Of a DNA stretch of 64,000 nucleotides, positions 58,388-64,000 are shown one piece after another; position 1 is the first letter of the stretch; the number at the start of each line of letters is the position of its first letter. Under the pieces are notes generated by a model. The model saw only the letters and a program-made list of their open reading frames with translations. It was not told the origin of the DNA and ran no database searches. The DNA is taken from NCBI RefSeq assembly GCF_900108565.1, contig NZ_LT629971.1:3844001-3908000 (forward strand). The letters are read 5' to 3'. Position numbers and translations under genes: made by a program. Source of the stretch: Mycolicibacterium rutilum. Its GTDB lineage: Bacteria; Actinomycetota; Actinomycetes; Mycobacteriales; Mycobacteriaceae.

Positions 58388-59200
58388 GTGACCAGTCCCG
58401 CCGAAGTGGCCGCACCGATCGCACCGGTGCGTCCCGTGACCGCCGGCTGGCGGCAGCGCAAGTGGGCGGCGATCCGCCTGGCGTCTCCCGTCGTGCTGCT
58501 GCTGGTGTGGCAGCTGTGCAGCGCGGTCAAGCTCATCCCGCAGGACGTGCTGCCCGCGCCATCGCTGATCCTCGAGGCGGGCGTCGAGCTGATCCGCAAT
58601 GGGCAACTGGCCGACGCGCTCACGGTGTCCGGCGTGCGAGTCCTCGAGGGCCTGCTGCTCGGTGGCGTTCTCGGGGTGGCCCTGGGCACCGCGGTCGGGC
58701 TGTCCCGCTGGCTGGAAGCGACCGTCGACCCGCCCATGCAGATGGTCCGCGCACTACCGCACCTCGGGTTGATCCCGCTGTTCATCCTGTGGTTCGGCAT
58801 CGGCGAGCTGCCCAAGGTGCTGCTCGTCGCGCTGGGTGTGAGCTTTCCGCTGTACCTGAACACGTTCTCGGCGATCCGGCAGGTCGACGCGAAGCTTTTC
58901 GAAGCCGCTCAGGTGCTGGGCTTCTCGTTCTGGCAGCGGTTCTGGCGCATCATCGTGCCCAGCGCGGCGCCCCAGGTGCTCGTCGGGCTTCGGCAGTCCC
59001 TGGCGATCGCCTGGCTGACGCTGATCGTCGCCGAGCAGATCAACGCCGACAGCGGGATCGGCTTCCTGATCAACAACGCCCGCGACTTCCTGCGCATCGA
59101 CATCATCATCTTCGGTCTTGTCGTCTACGCGCTGCTGGGCATCGGCACCGACGCGATCGTGCGGGTGCTGGAACGACGCGCATTGGGGTACCGCTCATGA
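58388..59200 (+). CDS. ssuC: Alkanesulfonate ABC transporter permease
   Basis: The 270-residue permease has six predicted helices and the coupling loop AAQVLGFSFWQRFWRIIVPSA, with the EAA-type glycine. WLTLIVAEQINADSGIGFLI is characteristic of the SsuC/TauC group. The GTG start is 9 nt after TAGCGT (58373-58378), a possible -10. The stop overlaps ssuB (ATGA). Order ssuC-ssuB-ssuA-ssuD identifies the operon as sulphonate uptake and use. Confidence 0.9.
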   Translation: MTSPAEVAAPIAPVRPVTAGWRQRKWAAIRLASPVVLLLVWQLCSAVKLIPQDVLPAPSLILEAGVELIRNGQLADALTVSGVRVLEGLLLGGVLGVALGTAVGLSRWLEATVDPPMQMVRALPHLGLIPLFILWFGIGELPKVLLVALGVSFPLYLNTFSAIRQVDAKLFEAAQVLGFSFWQRFWRIIVPSAAPQVLVGLRQSLAIAWLTLIVAEQINADSGIGFLINNARDFLRIDIIIFGLVVYALLGIGTDAIVRVLERRALGYRS

Positions 59201-59919
59201 CAATCACCACCGAAAGAGAACTCAGCGTCGCGGGCGAACTGCGACACGTCGACAAGTGGTACGGCACGCATCACGTGCTCGACGACGTGTCGATCCGGAT
59301 CGGCCGCGGCGAGATCGTCGCACTCATCGGCCGCAGCGGATCGGGCAAGTCGACGGTGCTGCGGGTGCTGGCCGGCCTGTCGGAGGCCCACACGGGGGAG
59401 CGTCGCGTCGCGGGAGCGCCGGCGCTGGCGTTCCAGGAACCGCGGTTGTTCCCGTGGCGCGACGTGCGCACCAACGTCGTCTACGGCCTCACCCGGATTC
59501 GGCTGGACAAGACGGAGGCGCGCGCCCGCGCCGACCGCGCGCTCGCCGACGTCGGCCTCGCCGACCGGGCGCGTGCCTGGCCGCTGACCCTGTCGGGCGG
59601 TCAGGCGCAACGGGTTTCGCTGGCCCGGGCGTTGGTCGCCGAACCGCAACTGCTGCTGCTCGACGAGCCGTTCGGCGCGCTGGACGCATTGACCCGGTTG
59701 AGTATGCGGACCCTGCTGCTGGACCTGTGGCGCGAGCACGGCTTCGGGGTGCTGCTGGTCACCCATGACGTCGATGAGGCGGTGGCGCTCGCCGACCGGG
59801 TCCTGGTTCTCGACGACGGCCGCGTCGCGCACGCACTGGACATCGACGACCCGCGCACCTCGATCGGAGCCGAACGCAACCGCGCCGTGCTGCTCGACCA
59901 GCTCGGTGTGCAGGTCTGA
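59197..59919 (+). CDS. ssuB: Alkanesulfonate ABC transporter ATPase
   Basis: The 240-residue ATPase has Walker A GRSGSGKST, signature LSGGQAQRVSLARAL, Walker B LLLLDEPFGALDAL and the switch histidine in LLVTHDVDEAVALADRV. AFQEPRLFPWRDVRTNV is the Q-loop region typical of nitrate/sulphonate/taurine importers. The start overlaps the ssuC stop, and 27 nt separate it from ssuA. Confidence 0.9.
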   Translation: MTITTERELSVAGELRHVDKWYGTHHVLDDVSIRIGRGEIVALIGRSGSGKSTVLRVLAGLSEAHTGERRVAGAPALAFQEPRLFPWRDVRTNVVYGLTRIRLDKTEARARADRALADVGLADRARAWPLTLSGGQAQRVSLARALVAEPQLLLLDEPFGALDALTRLSMRTLLLDLWREHGFGVLLVTHDVDEAVALADRVLVLDDGRVAHALDIDDPRTSIGAERNRAVLLDQLGVQV

Positions 59920-59946
59920 AAATTCATGCAAGCGAGAGGGATTGGC

Positions 59947-60960
59947 ATGTCGAGATTCGTCACCGTACTGGTGCTGCTGGGCCTGGTGCTGACCGGGTGC
60001 GTGTCGCGGGAGGACGCCGCGGATTCGCGCGACGCGCCTGCCGAAGTGCCGCTGTCCGAGCTGAGCGGGCTCACGCTCAACGTCGGTGACCAGAAGGGCG
60101 GGACAGAGGCGTTGCTGCGCGCGTCCGGTGCGCTCGACGGGGCGCCCTACGCGATCAGCTTCTCCACCTTCACCTCCGGACCGCCGCAGATCGAGGCCGC
60201 CACCGCGGGCAAGATCGATTTCGCGATCACCGGCAACACTCCGCCGATCTTCGGTGCCGCGTCCAACGCGAAGGTCAAAGTCGTCTCGGCCTACGACGGC
60301 GGGGGGCAGGGCGACCAGATCCTGGTGCCCGCCGATTCACCGATCCAGTCCGTCGCCGACCTGCGCGGCAAGAGCATCGCCGTCGCGAAAGGCAGTTCGG
60401 CACACGGCCATACGTTGGTCCAGCTGAACAAGGCGGGGCTGCAGGCGTCCGATGTCAAGCTGGTGTTCCTGCAACCAGCCGACGCGTTATCGGCGTTCAC
60501 TCAGCACCGCGTCGACGTGTGGGCGGTCTGGGATCCCTACACCGCGCAGGCCGAAAACGAGCTGCCGGTGCGCAGCATCGCCCGCGCCACCGGCGTCACC
60601 AACGGCGCCGGCTTCGGAATTGCCTCCGACGCCGCGCTGGCCGACCCGAAACGCAACACCGCGCTCAGCGACCTGCTGCAGCGGTACGCCAAGGCGGTGC
60701 GGTGGGCCAACGACAACCGCGAGCAGTGGGCGCGACGCTACGGCGAGGAGGTCGGCCTGGATCCGAAGGTCGCCTCGCTGGCGCAGGGCCGCAGTCTGCG
60801 GCTGCCCACCGATCTGTCCGACGAGCTGATCGGCTCCGAGCAGGACATGGCGGACCTGTTCGCCGAGTCCGGACAGATCGCTGCCGCACCGGATTTCGCG
60901 CGCTGGGTGGATCGCCGCTACACCGACGTGCTCAAGCCCCTCTACCTCGACCGCAGTTAG
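59947..60960 (+). CDS. ssuA: Sulfonate-binding lipoprotein
   Basis: This lipoprotein of about 337 residues has signal peptide VTVLVLLGLVLTGC, so it is lipid-anchored. LNVGDQKGGTEALLRASGAL, FSTFTSGPPQIEAATAGKID and AVAKGSSAHGHTLVQLNKAG match the SsuA/NrtA-type binding proteins. ATG 59947, preceded by GAGAGGG, is favoured over ATG 59926. It delivers alkanesulphonates to SsuBC. ssuD follows 7 nt downstream. Confidence 0.88.
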   Translation: MSRFVTVLVLLGLVLTGCVSREDAADSRDAPAEVPLSELSGLTLNVGDQKGGTEALLRASGALDGAPYAISFSTFTSGPPQIEAATAGKIDFAITGNTPPIFGAASNAKVKVVSAYDGGGQGDQILVPADSPIQSVADLRGKSIAVAKGSSAHGHTLVQLNKAGLQASDVKLVFLQPADALSAFTQHRVDVWAVWDPYTAQAENELPVRSIARATGVTNGAGFGIASDAALADPKRNTALSDLLQRYAKAVRWANDNREQWARRYGEEVGLDPKVASLAQGRSLRLPTDLSDELIGSEQDMADLFAESGQIAAAPDFARWVDRRYTDVLKPLYLDRS

Positions 60961-60967
60961 GAGTCTC

Positions 60968-62062
60968 GTGCCCACCGGAAAGTTCTTCTGGTTCCTGCCC
61001 ACCAGCGGCGACAGCCGGTCGATCGTCGGGTCGTCGCATGCCTCGTCGCAGCAGACGGTGCCCGCGAACTACCGCCCGCCGACGCGCCGCTACCTGGCCG
61101 AGGTGGCCCGAGCGGCGGATCGGCTGGGCTACGAAGGTGTGCTCACGCCGACCGGAACGTGGTGTGAAGACGCATGGTTGACCGCGTCGGCGCTGCTGGC
61201 CGAGACCGAACGGCTGAAGTTCCTCGTCGCGTTCCGCCCCGGGCTGACCCCGCCCACGCTGGCCGCGCAGCAGGCCGCAACCTTGCAGCGGTTCTCCGAG
61301 GGCCGGGTGCTGCTCAACATCGTCACCGGCGGTGACGACCTCGAACAACGGCGCTTCGGCGATTGGCTCGAGCACGACGAACGGTACGCCCGCACCGGCG
61401 AGTTCCTGCACATCGTCAACTCGGTGTGGCGCCAGGAATCGGTGGACTTCAGCGGCGACCACTACACGGTGGCCGACGCGCGGGTGTCGGCGCCGCCGGA
61501 TCCGCTGCCGCAGATCTACTTCGGCGGTTCGTCGCCGGCCGCGCTGACGATCGCCGCGCAGCACGTCGACGTCTACCTCACCTGGGGTGAGCCGCCGCCG
61601 GCCGCCGCGGCCAAGATCGAACAGGTCAGAAAACTGGCCCAGGCCCGCGGCCGGTCCGTGCGCTTCGGTATCCGGCTGCACACCATCAGCCGGGACAGCT
61701 CGGAGGCCGCGTGGGCGGTCGCCGACGAGCTGCTCGCCGGGCTCAGCGCCGACCAGATCGCCAAAGCGACCGCGCTGCACGCCAAGTCGGAATCAGAGGG
61801 GCAGCGGCGGATGACCGCGCTGCACGGCGGCCGGCTCGACCAGCTGGAGATCTACCCCAATCTGTGGGCCGGTGTCGGGCTGGTCCGCGGCGGGGCGGGC
61901 ACGGCGCTGGTCGGCAGCCACGAGGAGGTCGCGAACCTCATCCACGAGTACCACTCGCTCGGCTTCGACGAGTTCATCCTGTCCGGCTATCCGCATTTGG
62001 AGGAGGCGTACTGGTTCGCCGAGGGCGTGCTGCCGCTGCTGAAGCACAAGGGCATCGCCTGA
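60968..62062 (+). CDS. ssuD: FMNH2-dependent alkanesulfonate monooxygenase
   Basis: The 364-residue luciferase-family enzyme cleaves C1-Cn alkanesulphonates to aldehyde and sulphite using reduced FMN. GKFFWFLPTSGDSRS at the N-terminus and TPTGTWCEDAWLTASAL with the conserved active-site cysteine match SsuD. LVAFRPGLTPPTLAAQQAAT, VTGGDDLEQRRFGDWL, HDERYARTGEFL and WAGVGLVRGGAGTALVGS also match. Start GTG 60968 follows TAGGAG. No SsuE-like flavin reductase is encoded nearby, so reduced FMN comes from elsewhere. Confidence 0.92.
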   Translation: MPTGKFFWFLPTSGDSRSIVGSSHASSQQTVPANYRPPTRRYLAEVARAADRLGYEGVLTPTGTWCEDAWLTASALLAETERLKFLVAFRPGLTPPTLAAQQAATLQRFSEGRVLLNIVTGGDDLEQRRFGDWLEHDERYARTGEFLHIVNSVWRQESVDFSGDHYTVADARVSAPPDPLPQIYFGGSSPAALTIAAQHVDVYLTWGEPPPAAAAKIEQVRKLAQARGRSVRFGIRLHTISRDSSEAAWAVADELLAGLSADQIAKATALHAKSESEGQRRMTALHGGRLDQLEIYPNLWAGVGLVRGGAGTALVGSHEEVANLIHEYHSLGFDEFILSGYPHLEEAYWFAEGVLPLLKHKGIA

Positions 62063-62116
62063 GCGACGAGGACCGATTCCCCCGCGGGCAGTTCGCGGCA
62101 TTTCGCGTCTGCTCGC
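62061..62116. repeat. Decayed copy of the GCGAGCAGACGC stem-loop repeat
   Basis: The right arm GCGTCTGCTCGC (62105-62116) is identical to the arm at 28191-28202. A degraded left arm (GAGCGACG, one base short) overlaps the ssuD stop codon at 62060-62062. The centre differs. As at 28143-28202 the element starts right at the 3' end of a gene. Confidence 0.5.
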
Positions 62117-62141
62117 GACGGAAGCGACCAAGCTGGCAGGC

Positions 62142-62714
62142 GTGGACGAATGGTTCGAGCGCAGTCCGTTCATCGGGTTCGTGCCGTGGATCATCTACTG
62201 GATCGTCGCGGACGGGCCGAGCACGTGGATGTTCGGCGCGCTGTGTGCGGTGCTCGCCGCGATCATCCTCGGCGTGTCGGCGGGGTTCGCCGGGCCGCGG
62301 CTGCTCGACCTGGTCACCATCGGGTTCTTCATCGCGGTGACGATCGCGGGCATGGTCGTCGGCGCCGAGGACCGCGACTGGATGGACACCTACGCCACCA
62401 CGCTGTCGGCGGGGGCGCTGGCGGCGATGGCGCTGGCCTCGCTGGCGTTCGTGCCGTTCACCGAGCAGTACGCGCCGCGGTCGGCGCCCCGCCACGACTG
62501 GGAGAAGGCCGCGTTCCGACGCACCAACCGGGTGCTGACCCTGATGTGGGCGCTGGTGTTCGCGCTCATCGCGGTGCTGGGCTACGTCGCGGTGACCGCC
62601 CCCTCGACCGTGCACTGGACCAAGGCGGTCATCCCCGTCGTGGTGATCGTCGGCGCCGTCGGCATGACGCAGATCTACCCGGCGCGGGCGCGCGACGCCG
62701 TGCGGCCGCCGTGA
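62142..62714 (+). CDS. Integral membrane protein of unknown function
   Basis: This 190-residue protein has about six hydrophobic segments. Examples are FIGFVPWIIYWIVADGP, MFGALCAVLAAIILGVSAG, LVTIGFFIAVTIAGMVVG and the closing VIPVVVIVGAVGMTQIY. Its hydrophilic parts are short. It shows no transporter or enzyme motif. The GTG start follows the decayed repeat by 25 bp. It converges on lppI with 9 bp between stops. Similar small membrane proteins occur in mycobacteria without assigned roles. Confidence 0.7.
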   Translation: MDEWFERSPFIGFVPWIIYWIVADGPSTWMFGALCAVLAAIILGVSAGFAGPRLLDLVTIGFFIAVTIAGMVVGAEDRDWMDTYATTLSAGALAAMALASLAFVPFTEQYAPRSAPRHDWEKAAFRRTNRVLTLMWALVFALIAVLGYVAVTAPSTVHWTKAVIPVVVIVGAVGMTQIYPARARDAVRPP

Positions 62715-62723
62715 AGAGGCAGC

Positions 62724-63407
62724 TCAGCAGCGGAACATCTCGCCGATCTGCGGCGGCGCGCTGACCGGCTGCAGACACCCGAACGGCTCGATGCCGGCGT
62801 CGCTGAACTTCACCGCCGAGCGGTTCGCGTAGTTCCCGCAGAACAGGCCGGCCGCGTCGGAGCGGCAGCGGTAATCGCCGAACGACAACAGCTGCCCGTA
62901 CGGCAGCTCGGGCCCCTGCCCGGCGGTGAACCGGCCCGGATCCCCGTGCACCGACCCCACCGCGACACTGGTGCCGTCGTAGTCGACCCAGCCGCCCTTC
63001 CACTCGCCGTAGGCATCCGCCGGGCGCGGCGGCGGGTCCAACAGACCCACCAGGCACGCCAACGCGCCCTCGGCCCGTCTCGCATCGGTCATGCAGGTGG
63101 TCTTGCCGGACGGGGTGGTGAACGCGACGTCGTCGCCGAGCTGGGTGATCTCGCCCTCGCGGGTGGCCTCGTGGAACTGCGCGGTGTCGGCGGGCGCACC
63201 CGCCTCGATCCAGGTCAGCACGTCACCGACCGCTGCGCCCGGCGCGGGCGCAGCGGTGGGTGTGGGACTGCTCGGCGCCGTCGTGGTGGCCGACGGTGAG
63301 CTCGCCGACGGGGACGGCGGAATCGGCTCGATCCGTTCCGGTTGCCCGCCCGTCGTCGAGGAACACCCGGCCACCAGCACAGACGCGATCAGCACCGCCA
63401 TTCGCAT
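62724..63407 (-). CDS. lppI: Lipoprotein LppI-like
   Basis: The 227-residue lipoprotein has signal peptide MRMAVLIASVLVAGC (lipobox VAGC), then a long serine-, proline- and alanine-rich spacer. The conserved part includes VLTWIEAGAPADTAQFHEAT, GDDVAFTTPSGKTTCMTD, GGWVDYDGTSVAVGSVHGDP and the cysteine-rich C-terminus (RCRSDAAGLFCGNYANRSA, EPFGCLQPV). It resembles remembered M. tuberculosis LppI, which also lies beside lipT. Cysteines likely form disulphides outside the membrane. I chose ATG 63407 because the longer frame gives no signal peptide. Divergent from lipT by 73 bp. Confidence 0.8.
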   Translation of the reverse strand: MRMAVLIASVLVAGCSSTTGGQPERIEPIPPSPSASSPSATTTAPSSPTPTAAPAPGAAVGDVLTWIEAGAPADTAQFHEATREGEITQLGDDVAFTTPSGKTTCMTDARRAEGALACLVGLLDPPPRPADAYGEWKGGWVDYDGTSVAVGSVHGDPGRFTAGQGPELPYGQLLSFGDYRCRSDAAGLFCGNYANRSAVKFSDAGIEPFGCLQPVSAPPQIGEMFRC

Positions 63408-63468
63408 ACCGGCCAGGCTAACGGGCCGACACGCAATCCCTGGCCAGGCGCGGCGGGAGGCCATTCGC

Positions 63469-63474
63469 TACCGT
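63469..63474 (+). promoter_or_regulatory. Candidate -10 of lipT
   Basis: TACCGT fits TANNNT and ends 6 nt before the ATG at 63481, a leaderless arrangement. Confidence 0.4.
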
Positions 63475-63480
63475 CGGGTG

Positions 63481-64000
63481 ATGCACGAACACACCGTCCG
63501 CGCAACGATCGCCTCGGGCACCATCGAAGGATTCACCCGCGACGGCGTGAACCGCTGGCGAGGGATTCCGTATGCGCGTCCGCCGGTGGGACCGCTGCGG
63601 CTGCGCGCCCCGCAACCGGTGCAGCCGTGGCGCGGTGTGCGGTACTGCCACGGGTACGGCAACTGCGCGCCCCAGCAGCGGATGTACACCATCCTGGCGC
63701 CCGGCAAGTACCAGCCGATGAGCGAGGACTGCCTGACCCTCAACGTCGTCGCGCCCAAGAGGCCGCCGGAAACCGCGCTGCCGGTGATGGTGTTCATCCA
63801 CGGCGGCGGCTACTTCATGGGCAGTTCGGCCACACCCATCTACGACGGTGCGGCGCTGGCCCGCAACGGCTGCGTGTACATCTCGGTGAACTACCGGCTC
63901 GGCGCGCTGGGGTGTCTCGACCTGACCTCGCTGTCCGACGGGAAGCACACCTTCGACGACAACCTGTACCTGCGTGACCTGGTGATGGCGCTGCGCTGGG
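63481..64000 (+). CDS. lipT: Type-B carboxylesterase LipT, truncated by the window edge
   Basis: Only the first 173 residues are visible and the frame is open to the end of the window. RWRGIPYARPPVGPLRLRAP, SEDCLTLNVVAP (the type-B carboxylesterase signature, EDCLxLNV) and the oxyanion-hole block VMVFIHGGGYFMGSSAT identify the family. The catalytic serine, glutamate/aspartate and histidine lie beyond position 64000. Its place beside lppI matches M. tuberculosis lipT (from memory). The family hydrolyses short- to medium-chain esters. Confidence 0.88.
   Translation, partial: MHEHTVRATIASGTIEGFTRDGVNRWRGIPYARPPVGPLRLRAPQPVQPWRGVRYCHGYGNCAPQQRMYTILAPGKYQPMSEDCLTLNVVAPKRPPETALPVMVFIHGGGYFMGSSATPIYDGAALARNGCVYISVNYRLGALGCLDLTSLSDGKHTFDDNLYLRDLVMALRW

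Noticed and set aside
1..64000. Search for tRNA, rRNA, CRISPR arrays, insertion sequences and prophage genes.
   Set aside because: No cloverleaf, regularly spaced repeat, transposase or phage structural motif was recognised in any gap or frame.

Overview
The window is high-GC actinobacterial DNA and almost certainly comes from a non-tuberculous, probably rapid-growing mycobacterium (Mycolicibacterium type). The evidence is a proteasome and pupylation set (prcB, prcA, pafA, pafB, pafC), tatA-tatC-helY, rbpA, separate lnt and ppm1 genes, an aerobic cobalamin set, F420-type FDOR proteins, and many promoters with only an extended -10 and a start codon about 7 nt downstream (leaderless style). Gene order follows, from memory, the M. 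tuberculosis stretch from Rv2110c down to Rv2045c, with several accessory blocks inserted. No gap between genes exceeds 300 bases. I see no tRNA, rRNA, CRISPR array or transposase.

Layout: (1) 1-1404, the 3' end of prcB, prcA and a terminator. (2) 1423-13442, an accessory choline catabolism operon. Choline oxidase and an aldehyde dehydrogenase make glycine betaine. A Rieske oxygenase, a dimethylglycine oxidase and a monomeric sarcosine oxidase strip the methyl groups to give glycine. A permease, a cNMP/CBS/DUF294 nucleotidyltransferase-like sensor and an IclR regulator complete it, and a palindromic operator candidate lies at the promoter. (3) 13408-16156, an epoxide-hydrolase-like gene and an EspC-like/DUF1023 pair. 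(4) 16280-28202, pafA, then a DUF559 endonuclease-like gene bracketed by two 57-bp near-palindromic elements, then pafB-pafC-tatA-tatC-helY, a DUF4333 protein, a 5'-3' exonuclease, a VOC protein and pepE. (5) 28205-38814, an F420-type reductase, an SDR, cobL-cobM-cobK, an accessory block (FAD monooxygenase, kinase-like protein, HxlR regulator, secreted protein), and cobG-cobH-cobIJ on the other strand. (6) 38963-45620, a second accessory block with a TauD-like dioxygenase, a four-gene osmoprotectant ABC transporter, a Baeyer-Villiger-type monooxygenase and a 33-residue membrane peptide. (7) 45652-56143, cobN, tandem FDOR proteins, a dienelactone hydrolase, fxsA, an amidohydrolase, lnt, ppm1, rbpA and a zinc-ribbon protein. 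(8) 56245-64000, a winged-helix/hydrolase fusion, a lipoprotein, a strong terminator, an ssuCBAD alkanesulfonate operon, a membrane protein, lppI and the start of lipT.

The betaine/choline ABC transporter in block 6 is a plausible feeder for the catabolic operon in block 2. The most unusual structure is the DUF559 gene with its paired repeat elements sitting inside the normally contiguous pafA-pafBC region. It looks like a small mobile or formerly mobile unit. The most interesting functional unknown is the DUF294 sensor protein co-transcribed with choline catabolism.
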